This document shows positions 24,991 to 34,041 of a DNA stretch of 64,000 bases, piece by piece. The stretch's first letter is position 1. The number at the start of each line of letters is the position of its first letter. This stretch comes from Bacillus sp. CH30_1T (lineage in GTDB: Bacteria > Bacillota > Bacilli > Bacillales > Bacillaceae_B): the NCBI RefSeq assembly GCF_008364765.1, contig NZ_VTUY01000007.1, positions 1-64,000 on the forward strand, given 5' to 3'. The notes beneath the pieces were generated by a model. It was not told where the DNA came from. It searched no databases and worked only from the letters and a program-made list of their open reading frames with translations. The translations under genes and the position numbers were made by a program.

Positions 24991-27120
24991 TCAATCATAT
25001 TGACCATGTTTAACCAAGTAGCCTTTTATCTGAAAATAGCCTATTTTTTTCGGTAATTCTTCTTTAATGGGCTTTAAGAGGTCCGTCCCTACTTTCTGGA
25101 CTGCGTCTTCGATAAGTGTTTCTTCTTCTTCTGTAAAGAGGATGGTCCAGTCATTTGTGATGCCTTCCTGATAGGCACGGATAATGTGATTTTCAATCGT
25201 TGCTGTACTCATACCCCGTTCTTTCGCAATTTTTTTTATATCCAAGTTATCTTTGAATAACTCATAGCTGATTAAATGGGACGCTGTGTCAGAGTGACTT
25301 GTCTTCCGTGATTGCGAAGGCTTGACGACCTCAACTTGATGTTCAGGATTCTCACGTAAAAAAACGGAAATTTCGTTTATGAATATTTCACCATACCGAT
25401 TCAGCTTGTTTTCACCGACTCCGCTAACCTGCAGGAATTCCTCTGATGTTTTCGGCATCTTAACACACATGTCCTGAAGCGACTTATCGGAGAAAATAAC
25501 GAAAGGTGGAACTCCTTCTGAATCTGCAATCGATTTACGGAGTGTTCGCAAGGTCTGGAACAAGCCATCTTCTTTAGGGATGATCGCCGAAACAGTAGGC
25601 TGGACCTTCCTCGTTACGCTTCTTTCCCCCATTAACACCTCTTTGCCTTTTGATGAAACTTTCAGGATAGGAAAGCTCCCCCCCTCGACTTGTATCACCC
25701 CCTCTGAAATCAAGTAATCGATGAATAGACCGACATCCTTCTGAGATTGCTCCTTCATTAATCCATATGTGGAAAGCCGATCGAATCCCCATTCCAGGAT
25801 CTTTTTGTTCTTTGACCCCGTTAGTACACCGCTGATGAGTGAGGTTCCAAATCTTTCATTCATTCGCATCATACAGGATAATACCATTTGTGCCTCTCTC
25901 GTTACATCCTCAGATTCCCTATCATCCAAGCAATTGCTGCAATGACCGCATGCTTCCTCTACATGTTCACCAAAATACGCCAAAATGTAGTTCTGCAGGC
26001 ATGCTTCTGTATGGACAAAGTCGACCATTTCGCGTAATTTCTGCATCTCATTATCATGTAATTCCTGATTAACGATATTCTGGTCAATGATATACCGCTG
26101 TGTCTGGATATCCTGAGGTGAAAATAATAAGACACATTCGCTGTCCACTCCATCACGACCCGCCCTGCCAGCCTCTTGATAGTATCCCTCCATATTCTTC
26201 GGAATTTGATAATGAATCACAAAGCGTACATTTGATTTATTTATCCCCATCCCAAATGCATTGGTCGCAATCATGATTGTAATGGAATCATTCAGGAAGG
26301 CTTCCTGCTGTTCCTGCCTTACTGTGTCAGACAGCCCGCCATGATATTTCCCGACGGATAATCCCTTTTTCTCAAGATACATATAAAGGTTTTCAACTTC
26401 CTTCCGTGTAGCACAGTAAATGATACCGGAATGCTGATGATTCTTTTGTACATACCTTTCTACCCAACGCTTACGATCTTCACCTTTTACAACCTGGAAG
26501 AACAAATTCGTCCGTTGAAAACCAGTTAATACTTTATATTGATCTGGAATGTGTAAATGATGAAGGATATCAGCTTGTACTTGTGGAGTTGCAGTTGCGG
26601 TCAATGCAAGAATGGTGGGCTTTGATTGTAGTTGATTAACAGCGTTATAAATCCCTAAATAGCTTGGCCTGAAATCATGACCCCATTGGGATAAACAATG
26701 CGCTTCGTCAACAGCTACTAGGGGGATGGGTAAAGAATTGAGGAATCGAATAAACCCAAATGATTCCAATCTCTCAGGAGCAATATAAACGAGTTTGTAT
26801 TCACCTAAGGAAATATCTTCCATCCTGGTCTCTACTTCACTATTCGATAGCGTACTATTAATGTAGGTTGCTGGAATCCCTTGATGAAGTAACGAATCCA
26901 CCTGGTCTTTCATTAAAGATATGAGTGGAGAAATAACAAGTGTAACTCCATCAAGCATTAGAGCAGGAATTTGGTAACAGAGCGATTTCCCTCCTCCTGT
27001 CGGCATGATCCCTACTGTGTTTTTCCCATCAAGTATGTATTCAATAATACTCGCTTGTCCATCTCTGAATTCGTCGTATCCAAAGTACTGCTTTAATACT
27101 TGTTTTGCTTCTTCAATCAC
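24991..27120 (-). CDS. recQ: ATP-dependent DNA helicase RecQ
   Basis: 3'-5' DNA helicase of 709 residues used in recombination and repair. Order: helicase core with FRDGQ, PTGGGKSLCYQ and VDEAHCLSQWGHDFRP, then motif VI (QEAGRAGRDG). A zinc region with four cysteines follows (CLQNYILAYFGEHVEEACGHC...C), then winged helix, HRDC domain (about 525-600) and a C-terminal HTH segment (ERGMSTATIENHII). The start is GTG at 27120 because GGGAGGGG is 5 bases upstream. A TTG five codons earlier overlaps that site. It converges with the ABC-F gene. Confidence 0.95.
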   Translation of the reverse strand: MIEEAKQVLKQYFGYDEFRDGQASIIEYILDGKNTVGIMPTGGGKSLCYQIPALMLDGVTLVISPLISLMKDQVDSLLHQGIPATYINSTLSNSEVETRMEDISLGEYKLVYIAPERLESFGFIRFLNSLPIPLVAVDEAHCLSQWGHDFRPSYLGIYNAVNQLQSKPTILALTATATPQVQADILHHLHIPDQYKVLTGFQRTNLFFQVVKGEDRKRWVERYVQKNHQHSGIIYCATRKEVENLYMYLEKKGLSVGKYHGGLSDTVRQEQQEAFLNDSITIMIATNAFGMGINKSNVRFVIHYQIPKNMEGYYQEAGRAGRDGVDSECVLLFSPQDIQTQRYIIDQNIVNQELHDNEMQKLREMVDFVHTEACLQNYILAYFGEHVEEACGHCSNCLDDRESEDVTREAQMVLSCMMRMNERFGTSLISGVLTGSKNKKILEWGFDRLSTYGLMKEQSQKDVGLFIDYLISEGVIQVEGGSFPILKVSSKGKEVLMGERSVTRKVQPTVSAIIPKEDGLFQTLRTLRKSIADSEGVPPFVIFSDKSLQDMCVKMPKTSEEFLQVSGVGENKLNRYGEIFINEISVFLRENPEHQVEVVKPSQSRKTSHSDTASHLISYELFKDNLDIKKIAKERGMSTATIENHIIRAYQEGITNDWTILFTEEEETLIEDAVQKVGTDLLKPIKEELPKKIGYFQIKGYLVKHGQYD

Positions 27121-27207
27121 ATTTTCCCCTCCCAATAAATCTAACTATTCCTTTATTGTATTCCAGAACGGGGAACGTGCCAATAGGTGGATCCCTTTTT
27201 TTCAAAC

Positions 27208-27248
27208 AAAAGGCTGTACATTCGTATTCATACACGTAATGTACAACC
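27208..27248 (-). terminator. Terminator of the 43-residue small gene
   Basis: Minus strand GGTTGTACATT pairs with AATGTACAGCC over 11 bp (one G-T), followed by TTTTG. It lies 12 bases past the small gene's stop. Confidence 0.75.
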
Positions 27249-27259
27249 TTATCATTACA

Positions 27260-27391
27260 TTAAAACCACTTGACTGTTTTTTCTTCTTTATTTACTTCAA
27301 CAGGCTTCGACAGCTTCCAAAAGCTATCCCATACAGTATCTTTACTCTCAGTTGAAGAACTTTTAACTTCTTTCTCTTTCTTGTTAGACAT
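27260..27391 (-). CDS. Small charged protein (43 residues)
   Basis: MSNKKEKEVKSSSTESKDT begins a hydrophilic, Lys/Glu/Ser-rich protein that ends VKWF, with a WDSFWKLSKP core. AAAGGAGG lies 7 bases before the ATG, and a strong terminator follows. I do not recognise it. It was read directly from the DNA and is a convincing small gene by its signals. Confidence 0.62.
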   Translation of the reverse strand: MSNKKEKEVKSSSTESKDTVWDSFWKLSKPVEVNKEEKTVKWF

Positions 27392-27504
27392 GGTGCTACC
27401 TCCTTTAATACATAAATACATTACATCCTATTCAAATGTAAAAAAAGAGTTTAATAATTTTTTTAAAAACACCTAAGAATATGAGGCTCGTTCGGCATCG
27501 ACAC

Positions 27505-27536
27505 GAAAAAAGAACCAATCAGAATTGATTGGTTCT
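27505..27536 (-). terminator. Terminator of ydjO
   Basis: Minus strand AGAACCAATC and GATTGGTTCT form a perfect 10-bp stem followed by TTTTTT. It begins 10 bases past the ydjO stop. Confidence 0.9.
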
Positions 27537-27546
27537 CTACAATCCA

Positions 27547-27762
27547 TTAGGATGATTTCATTGTAGGATGTGGATTGTCTACAACTTGTAATACCTTTGT
27601 AGATGTCACCATATCTTCTTTACAAAGCGGACACTTAGGAGTATCTTCACTTTTGAAGTTATCTCTCATCCAGCCTTTACAATCTTCAGCGGAACAAGCC
27701 CAAATCTTTGTTTCCTCTGTTTTAATTTCTTCCTCAACTTGATTTCTACGACCAAAAGCCAT
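27547..27762 (-). CDS. ydjO: Cold-inducible YdjO-like protein
   Basis: The 71-residue protein has two Cys pairs, ACSAEDC and CPLC, fitting a small zinc-binding domain. The pattern W.C....C.GW.R.NF...D.P.CPLC matches B. subtilis YdjO, a cold-induced protein of unknown role. ATG at 27762 follows AAGGAGG. It is monocistronic with its own terminator. Confidence 0.88.
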   Translation of the reverse strand: MAFGRRNQVEEEIKTEETKIWACSAEDCKGWMRDNFKSEDTPKCPLCKEDMVTSTKVLQVVDNPHPTMKSS

Positions 27763-28000
27763 TGAACGTCCTCCTTTAAGGTAAGTAGGATTTCCTTGCT
27801 ATGCTTTCTAACAGGAAAATAATGATTGTGGTAATTTATGCTGCAGATAGTATGTGGTCAGTTATGTGTAGCTAGTGTAATCGAACAATTTCTGCGATTG
27901 TTTCCATTATACCATACTTGACTCCAATTTAATATATGAACTCCTAAGTAAAGGTAACAAACGCACCATATGTAATGAAGGATGAAAAAAAGATCCTTCA

Positions 28001-28132
28001 TCATTTTTTCTTTCTGTTTCTGGAAGAAGGAGCCTTTACTCCACCTGATAATTCCTGGTCGGTCGTACCTTGTCCTTCCACTTGAGAAGAACCCAGCACA
28101 GCTTTTGATGGATCTTTTTTCTTGTTGCTCAT
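28001..28132 (-). CDS. Small basic protein upstream of the ger operon (43 residues)
   Basis: A hydrophilic protein starting MSNKKKDPSKAVLGSSQVEG and ending SSRNRKKK. Composition (Lys, Ser, Gly, Gln) resembles minor acid-soluble spore proteins, but I cannot match it to a named one. The ATG at 28132 follows GGAGGTG with a 6-base spacer. It is divergent from the ger operon. Spore function is only suggested by composition and neighbours. Confidence 0.55.
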   Translation of the reverse strand: MSNKKKDPSKAVLGSSQVEGQGTTDQELSGGVKAPSSRNRKKK

Positions 28133-28241
28133 CTGCATCACCTCCACTCCTACCTTGCCCAAAACCTATACAGAATATGTATGATCTAACCACCTTTCTC
28201 TTTAATGAAAAAATGCAACCTTGTGTTTAAGAAAAGGAATC

Positions 28242-29801
28242 ATGGGAAGTCTAATCTATAAATTAAGGTTTAGGGTGTTGAATTCTATGTTTAGACGTAG
28301 AGAAGTGAAGAAAGATATTGAAAACGGGTCCCCCCATAGCTTTGATATAGATACATTTCATAAAGAAATACTTTCATTGGTAAGTAATAGTGAAGATTTG
28401 GTATTCAGAATCATTACAATAGGCGAACAAAAGCTTGCAGTAGTATATTTTGATGACTTAATCAATATTACATCGATGCAGGACAGCATCATCAGGCCTC
28501 TTGAGGAATCCGCAGGTGAGCTGAATTATCAAATCATCCAGGATAAGATTAATATTGGGAAACTTACACAAACGAATCAGATTAATGACGTTGTAGATAA
28601 CATCCTCAATGGAACGGCTTATATTTTCAAGCAGGGTGATACCCATGGGATATTAGCGGAAGTTTCTGATAAAGGCACAAGGGGTTTGGAGAAAGCTGAA
28701 ACAGAATCCCTTGTGTTTGGGCCTAAAATTTCATTCACAGAATCCATCACGAAAAATTTAAACCTAATACGGTCTAATTTAACCGATCCTAAACTATGCG
28801 TTGAAACGTTTGTGATTGGATCAAGAGCGAAGAAAAAAGTTCAATTGGTTTACATAAAAGACATTGCTGAAGAAGAGAATGTTAATACGTTTAGGCAGCG
28901 CATAACGGAGATTGAAGTTGATAGTATAGTTGATTCCACAGTACTCGCTCAGATGATCGAAGATAATTCATTTACATTCTTCCCGCAATTTATTACGACT
29001 GAACTGCCTGACCGATGTACCATCTCACTCCTGCATGGAAAGATCTGTTTACTTGTCGATCGCAGTCCTACAGCGATCATCGGACCATCTACGTTTATGA
29101 ATTTCTTTGAATCGACAGAAGACATTTATATGAGATGGAATATGGGGACATTCCTGAGACTAATCCGTTTCGTCGCAATCTTTTTCTCCATCCTTTTGAC
29201 ACCTGCTTATGTGGCGGTCTTGACCTTTCATTATGAGGTCATTCCCTCTGCTCTCCTTGTCTCTCTGGGACAATCAAGATCTAACGTACCATTCCCTCCC
29301 GTGTTCGAGGCGATTCTTTTGGAGTTCATCATCGAGCTCCTAAGAGAGGCGGGAGCAAGATTACCAACAAAGGTTGGGCAAACGATGGGGATCGTAGGTG
29401 GTATCGTCATCGGGCAAGCGTCGGTTCAAGCCGGGTTCACTAGCAACATATTAATTATTATAATCGCGATATCTGCCTTAGGCTCCTTCACTGCTCCAAG
29501 CTATGCAATCGGAACAGCCGTGAGAATCATCCGTTTCCCCATCATCATCATGGCCGGGTTATACGGGGGTGTGGGAATCATGTTTTGCCTATGTTTCATT
29601 CTCATTCATTTACTGAAAGTAACAACATTGGGCAGACCTTATCTATCACCAATCTACCCATTTAGGTTTGCAGACTTCAAGTACAGTCTATTCCGCTTAC
29701 CCTATCAATATTTAGTCCAACGTCCAATTTCCAATCATCCCATAGATCAGGGACGAATCCCAGAGAAGAAAGCAAAAGAGAAGAAAGACGTTGATGAGTA
29801 A
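28242..29801 (+). CDS. Spore germinant receptor A subunit (GerA/GerKA family)
   Basis: Inner-membrane spore receptor subunit that senses germinants with its B and C partners. The 519-residue protein has a large N-terminal soluble domain (about 1-290) with PDRCTISLLHGKICLLVDRSPTAIIGPSTF near its end. About five membrane segments follow, including the family stretch IIELLREAGARLPTKVGQ. The proline-rich VPFPPVFEAILLEF is also typical. I use ATG at 28242 with AAGGA upstream. An ATG at 28287 is also possible. It is first in an A-B-C operon. The germinant is unknown. Confidence 0.92.
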   Translation: MGSLIYKLRFRVLNSMFRRREVKKDIENGSPHSFDIDTFHKEILSLVSNSEDLVFRIITIGEQKLAVVYFDDLINITSMQDSIIRPLEESAGELNYQIIQDKINIGKLTQTNQINDVVDNILNGTAYIFKQGDTHGILAEVSDKGTRGLEKAETESLVFGPKISFTESITKNLNLIRSNLTDPKLCVETFVIGSRAKKKVQLVYIKDIAEEENVNTFRQRITEIEVDSIVDSTVLAQMIEDNSFTFFPQFITTELPDRCTISLLHGKICLLVDRSPTAIIGPSTFMNFFESTEDIYMRWNMGTFLRLIRFVAIFFSILLTPAYVAVLTFHYEVIPSALLVSLGQSRSNVPFPPVFEAILLEFIIELLREAGARLPTKVGQTMGIVGGIVIGQASVQAGFTSNILIIIIAISALGSFTAPSYAIGTAVRIIRFPIIIMAGLYGGVGIMFCLCFILIHLLKVTTLGRPYLSPIYPFRFADFKYSLFRLPYQYLVQRPISNHPIDQGRIPEKKAKEKKDVDE

Positions 29802-29813
29802 AGGATGAAATGT

Positions 29814-30926
29814 ATGAATGTTAATGTGAATCCAAAGGAAGGGTTAATGTTTAATGCCTTTTTGATAATGTTTATCTTACACACAGCCCAAACCGGCGTC
29901 GGGATTGCAGGGCTGCCGAGAATCATTTACATGGAGGCGAACAGGGACGCATGGATTTCAGTCATATTAGCTGGAATTCTTGTATCTATTGTTCTATTTA
30001 TCATGGTAAAAACGCTTGAAACATACGATAGTACCGATCTGTACGGTATTCACTTGGACATTTATGGGAAATGGTTTAGCAAAGGTTTTAACGTCCTTTA
30101 TATTGGCTATTATCTCAGTGTCACCTACGTGATCTTAATGAATTATATTGAGATGGTCCAGGCGTGGATTTTCCCTAAAATGCCCACATGGCTCTTGATG
30201 GGGTTATTGATTTTTTTAATGGTTTATTGTGTGTTGGGGGGAGTCCGGGTTGTGGTTGGTATTGCTTTTTTAGGACTCATCCTTGCCTTCTGGTTAGTAT
30301 TTATGATCTATACCCCACTCAAATATATGGACTTCAATCACCTACAACCTGTCTTAACATCTTCCCCGAAGGAGATTATGATGGGGATTTACAAATCAAG
30401 CTTTACTCTCATTGGCTTTGAATTAATGTTATTTGTGTACCCTTACATCAAGGATAAGAAAAAAGCACTTAAATTTGGGCTGATCGGTGTAGGATATTCA
30501 TGCTTTCTCTTTACGGTTGTGACCGTTGTCAGTATCGGTTTTTTCTCAGAAGATGCCCTTTTAAAGACCATCTGGCCCGTCCTGTCCATGTTCAAGATAT
30601 TGAGGATTCCAAACTTGGAGCGATTTGAATTCATTGCCGTTTCTTTTTGGATGCTGGTCATTCTTCCAAATATCTGTCTCTATTTCTGGGCAGCTTCAAG
30701 AGGAATGAAAAGAGTGTTTAATGTTTCTCAAAAAAAATCCATTTACCTCTTCGCCATCCTGCTTTGGATATTATCCCTATGTGTGCAGGATCGTATCACG
30801 ATGAATACCATTACAGACAAAGTTGGGACGTCCAGTTTTGTTCTTTCGTTCGTGTACCCCTGCTTCCTATTCATACTGGTTAAATTGAAACACATCTCTA
30901 AGAAGGATAAGGGTGTGGATGTATGA
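29814..30926 (+). CDS. Spore germinant receptor B subunit (GerB family permease)
   Basis: Ten-segment membrane protein of 370 residues related to amino-acid permeases (APC fold). It is thought to bind germinant and is located in the spore inner membrane. Family features include the N-terminal NPKEGLMFNAFLIMFILHTAQTG-type segment and a charged loop PYIKDKKKALKFG. ATG at 29814 is used because AAAGGATG is upstream at suitable spacing. An ATG three codons earlier overlaps that site. It is 12 bases after the A gene and overlaps the C gene by 4 bp. Confidence 0.92.
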   Translation: MNVNVNPKEGLMFNAFLIMFILHTAQTGVGIAGLPRIIYMEANRDAWISVILAGILVSIVLFIMVKTLETYDSTDLYGIHLDIYGKWFSKGFNVLYIGYYLSVTYVILMNYIEMVQAWIFPKMPTWLLMGLLIFLMVYCVLGGVRVVVGIAFLGLILAFWLVFMIYTPLKYMDFNHLQPVLTSSPKEIMMGIYKSSFTLIGFELMLFVYPYIKDKKKALKFGLIGVGYSCFLFTVVTVVSIGFFSEDALLKTIWPVLSMFKILRIPNLERFEFIAVSFWMLVILPNICLYFWAASRGMKRVFNVSQKKSIYLFAILLWILSLCVQDRITMNTITDKVGTSSFVLSFVYPCFLFILVKLKHISKKDKGVDV

Positions 30927-32062
30927 TTAGGACCATCATGCTCCTTCTGCTTTGTCTTTGTACATGTTTCTTAAGCAGCTGTGTGGAGACAAAATATTTA
31001 GAAAAGCTCGGTTTGATTACAGCGGTTGGATATGATCAGGCTGAAGACGAGAAAATAACCGGTACAATAGTGCTCTATCAGTTTAACCCAGCCATGGAGG
31101 ATGTGGAAAAGATACTTATAAGTAAATCAAAGACCAGTAAAGGCATTCGTCTGTCACAGAATTTAGAAACCGACCATAGGCTTGTTTCCGGTCAGTTAAG
31201 GATTACTGTTTACGGAAGGGAGCTTGCAGAAAAAGGTATTTCTCACTTGGTTGATACACTGGAGCGGGACTCTTCCATTGGGAATATGGTGTACTTAACA
31301 ATTGCTGATACGACTGCCGAACAAATCCTGAATTATCAAATGACGGAAAGAACATCGAATATGGGGACTTACTTATATAATTTGGTCAAGCAAAATGTTG
31401 AATCAGAGCTGCTTGTTTCTCCAACACTACAAGAATTCATCACCGATTACGGCAGTGTCGGCAAAGACCCACTACTGCCATTGCTAAAGGCATCAGACGG
31501 GAAGGTTGGAGTGGCTGGGTTCGCATTGTTTACAAGGGATAAATTCATTAAAGAGATAAAAAAAGACAAGATTTTTTATATTCGATCTCTTATGGAAGAT
31601 TACAATGCCGGCAGCGTCGAAGTGGAACTACCATTAGAAAAGGTCAAACCTTACTTATCAAATCCTCATCTTGGTCAAGAAAACGATAAGGTTTATATTA
31701 TGATCGATAGTATCAAATCATCTCATATGATAAAAACAGAGAAAAAATCAACACCATCCTTTAATGTGAAATTGAAAATCGAATCACGTATACTTGAAAT
31801 GTCTGAAGAAATGAAGTTGTCAGATCCAAAAGCGTTAAGCTTACTCGAAGATGAGATCAGCGATTATATCGAAAAGAACATTAAAGAAATGATTTTGATG
31901 CTTCAAGACGAGGGCACGGATCCAATTGGATTTGGCATGGAATATAAGAGTATAAGGGGAAACGAAGATTTATCGAGGGAAAAATGGGATAAACTGTACA
32001 AAGATGCTTCTTTTCATGTGAAAGTAGAGAATAAGATCATTCGGACAGGAGTGATTGATTAA
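30923..32062 (+). CDS. Spore germinant receptor C lipoprotein (GerC family)
   Basis: Lipoprotein of 379 residues needed for germinant receptor function. The signal peptide ends with the lipobox LSSC, with the lipid-modified Cys at residue 20. It continues LGLITAVGYDQ, LVSGQLRITVYG and a C-terminal Ger(x)C domain ending WDKLYKDASFHVKVENKI. It overlaps the B gene by 4 bp (ATGA) and is followed by a terminator. This completes a standard three-gene receptor operon. Confidence 0.93.
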   Translation: MIRTIMLLLLCLCTCFLSSCVETKYLEKLGLITAVGYDQAEDEKITGTIVLYQFNPAMEDVEKILISKSKTSKGIRLSQNLETDHRLVSGQLRITVYGRELAEKGISHLVDTLERDSSIGNMVYLTIADTTAEQILNYQMTERTSNMGTYLYNLVKQNVESELLVSPTLQEFITDYGSVGKDPLLPLLKASDGKVGVAGFALFTRDKFIKEIKKDKIFYIRSLMEDYNAGSVEVELPLEKVKPYLSNPHLGQENDKVYIMIDSIKSSHMIKTEKKSTPSFNVKLKIESRILEMSEEMKLSDPKALSLLEDEISDYIEKNIKEMILMLQDEGTDPIGFGMEYKSIRGNEDLSREKWDKLYKDASFHVKVENKIIRTGVID

Positions 32063-32069
32063 ATCTAAG

Positions 32070-32105
32070 GGTCCATCCAGTAAAGATGGACCTATTTTTA
32101 TTTTT
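32070..32105 (+). terminator. Terminator of the ger operon
   Basis: GGTCCATC and GATGGACC form a perfect 8-bp stem with a 7-base loop, followed by TATTTTTATTTTT. It overlaps the last bases of the convergent DUF1033 gene. Confidence 0.88.
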
Positions 32106-32448
32106 GTTGAATTCGATCTGTGATTTCATTGATGACGGACTCATCCTTGATTTCCATCGGTCGGTCATTTTCAAAAATGATCAATCCGTAATAGACCTGC
32201 AGATCATCGTCACACGCTTCGCAAAAAAACACTTCACCTGGGTCCCAAAACGCAATAGAGTGCAACTTTTTACTTTTTGACTTACTATAGCTTTCACTCA
32301 GTCTTCTCATTTCTTCAAGAAACCTTCCGAATGCATCATCCCTGTTATTAAACGTCCACTCTTGAACAATATCCTTTTCCCAGCCTTCAAAAAACCACCA
32401 AGGCTCTGCATCACTTTTTGTTGTCATGACTCTCCATGTATTATTCAA
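32098..32448 (-). CDS. DUF1033 family protein
   Basis: The 116-residue soluble protein has the DUF1033 N-terminal pattern WRVMTTKSDAEPWWFFEGWE and a conserved FCEACDDDLQVYYGL segment near the C-terminus. Function is unknown. The start is TTG at 32448, with GGAGG eight bases upstream. The gene converges on the ger operon. Confidence 0.85.
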   Translation of the reverse strand: MNNTWRVMTTKSDAEPWWFFEGWEKDIVQEWTFNNRDDAFGRFLEEMRRLSESYSKSKSKKLHSIAFWDPGEVFFCEACDDDLQVYYGLIIFENDRPMEIKDESVINEITDRIQQK

Positions 32449-32533
32449 TGCTTCACCCTCCTTTTTTCCATGTCCAAATTGTACATAAAATACGAACGAA
32501 AGAAAAATATTTAAATTATACTACTCTAAATTA

Positions 32534-32583
32534 TTGACAAGTTCCCTCCAGTACAAGCATAGGTTTATTAGAAAAGACCTATG
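32534..32583 (+). promoter_or_regulatory. Promoter region with inverted repeat before the cupredoxin gene
   Basis: A perfect -35 TTGACA at 32534-32539 is followed 18 bases later by an inverted repeat CATAGGT (32558-32564) / ACCTATG (32577-32583) with a 12-base gap. The repeat covers the expected -10 region, as an operator for a metal- or redox-sensing regulator might. No clear -10 hexamer was seen. Confidence 0.45.
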
Positions 32584-32618
32584 TTGTTCAAAGTTAGAAT
32601 AAAAGGGAGGAAAAACAT

Positions 32619-33074
32619 TTGAATTTTATTGTTTTGAAGAAAGGTTCTATCATCGCCATATTAGTTACCATTATGATCATTACTGTCGGCACGATATGGG
32701 CATTATCTTCTAAAAACTCCTATCCTACCGTTTCATTATCAGATAAATCGGGAGAGAAACAAGTCATTCAGCTTGTCACAGGGGAATTCAAATCAGAAAC
32801 ACCTGCGGGAAAAGAAATAGAAGCCTATCGATGGGATCCGGGTACGATTGTAGTTGAAAAAGATAACCCTGTGGAATTGCGCATTTATGGTGTTAACGGC
32901 ATGGAACATCCGTTCTATATCGAGGGGACCGATATTAAAGGTACAGTGAAAAAAGGGGAAGAAACCGTTGTAAATGTGTCGTTTTCAAAAGAGGGTACGT
33001 ATAGACTGATTTGCGAAACACATGAAACCATTGATCGTAACGGTCCTATGATTGCGTATATAGTAGTTGATTAA
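32619..33074 (+). CDS. Membrane-anchored cupredoxin-domain protein
   Basis: The 151-residue protein has an N-terminal membrane anchor (about residues 8-30) and one cupredoxin domain outside the cell. Likely type-1 copper ligands are His97 (GMEHPF), Cys132 and His135 (ICETH) and Met144. Such proteins carry electrons or bind copper. The start is TTG at 32619, preceded by GGGAGG. The gene is monocistronic behind a TTGACA and an inverted repeat. The partner is unknown. Confidence 0.82.
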   Translation: MNFIVLKKGSIIAILVTIMIITVGTIWALSSKNSYPTVSLSDKSGEKQVIQLVTGEFKSETPAGKEIEAYRWDPGTIVVEKDNPVELRIYGVNGMEHPFYIEGTDIKGTVKKGEETVVNVSFSKEGTYRLICETHETIDRNGPMIAYIVVD

Positions 33075-33143
33075 TGATTGAATTGTGGGATCTAACGGGT
33101 AACTAGCCACTTGAGGATCTTTATAAATGGGTATGACATCATA

Positions 33144-33503
33144 TTAAAATGCCATGCCCACTGCATACCCTGCCGCTCCAAATACGATTCCAGCGAAATA
33201 ACTTCCGAAGAAATAAAATAGACCCATCTTTATATTTTCCTGGAGAAGCCTCAATACCTCCCAGTTTAAGGTTGAAAAGGTAGTAAATGCTCCACACACT
33301 CCGATCCCGAAAAAAAACATAACAGTCTCCTCAGCACCAACTCCAATCAGAATCCCCAATAGTAATGAGCCAAAACCATTAACCAACAGGGTCGCTTTCG
33401 GAAAACGCGAACTACTGAATCGCTTAACGACGTTCGCAACTAAAAACCGTCCGATTGCCCCAACACTCCCCCCTAATGCAATTAACAATATGCTAACTCC
33501 CAT
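33144..33503 (-). CDS. crcB: Fluoride channel subunit CrcB/FluC (second of pair)
   Basis: Four-segment fluoride export channel subunit of 119 residues. It carries GGSVGAIGRFL, VNGFGSLLLG and GAFTTFSTLNWE (the Phe-box and Thr-Ser track). ATG at 33503 follows GGGAGGGAG. The longer in-frame start lies inside the neighbour. It overlaps the partner gene by 11 bp. Paired crcB genes in Gram-positive bacteria form a heterodimeric channel in which each protein gives half of the pores. Confidence 0.93.
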   Translation of the reverse strand: MGVSILLIALGGSVGAIGRFLVANVVKRFSSSRFPKATLLVNGFGSLLLGILIGVGAEETVMFFFGIGVCGAFTTFSTLNWEVLRLLQENIKMGLFYFFGSYFAGIVFGAAGYAVGMAF

Positions 33504-33870
33504 GACCGATCTCCCTCCCTTTCCTTCCAGAGACAAAGCCCAACCATGCAAAAAGCATCCCACCAAAAGAAGTTATGGTAATATACAAGAAAAGCATGCC
33601 CCATTGTTTCTGCAATAAAAAGGTAACCAACTCGATACTAACTGTCGAAAAAGTTGTAAAAGAGCCCAGGAACCCTGTTGCAATAAGTAAATACGACTTT
33701 TCATATTTAGAAGACCATCGACTATAGAAATAGGCTAATAAAAAACTTCCTAGGAGATTTGCCGTTAGTGTCGCGAACGGCAACCCATTTTGAATTGTCC
33801 AGAGATAACTGATTCCCCACCTGCAAAAACTACCCAACGCTCCACCGATCCCGACTAATAGATATTTCAT
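33493..33870 (-). CDS. crcB: Fluoride channel subunit CrcB/FluC (first of pair)
   Basis: Partner subunit of 125 residues with GGALGSFCRWGISY, TANLLGSFLLAYF and GFLGSFTTFSTVSIE. ATG at 33870 is used. An ATG four codons upstream lies too close to the GGGATG site. No fluoride riboswitch (crcB motif) could be seen upstream. TATAAT lies at 33902-33897 on the minus strand as a possible -10. It is divergent from the mifM-yidC2 pair. Confidence 0.92.
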   Translation of the reverse strand: MKYLLVGIGGALGSFCRWGISYLWTIQNGLPFATLTANLLGSFLLAYFYSRWSSKYEKSYLLIATGFLGSFTTFSTVSIELVTFLLQKQWGMLFLYITITSFGGMLFAWLGFVSGRKGREIGHGS

Positions 33871-34041
33871 TCTGTATAACATCCCTATTTAATAAGATTA
33901 TATTTTTGTGAAACCATTGGTTCACATATTCGTATGTACAATTACCATAGTTTCTTTTTCCATTTAGCAGTATACTTTAACTGGAATAGAGTTTATGCTT
34001 TATCAATTAATTTGATCAGTAAATTGAAGGAGTCTTCTCCA

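Noticed and set aside
27974-28002. Hairpin ATGAAGGAT/ATCCTTCAT after the 43-residue gene as terminator
   Set aside because: Its T run lies in the loop rather than after the stem, so it is not a typical terminator.
33871-34000. Search for a fluoride riboswitch before the crcB pair
   Set aside because: The conserved crcB-motif core could not be found on the minus strand. Only a TATAAT is present.
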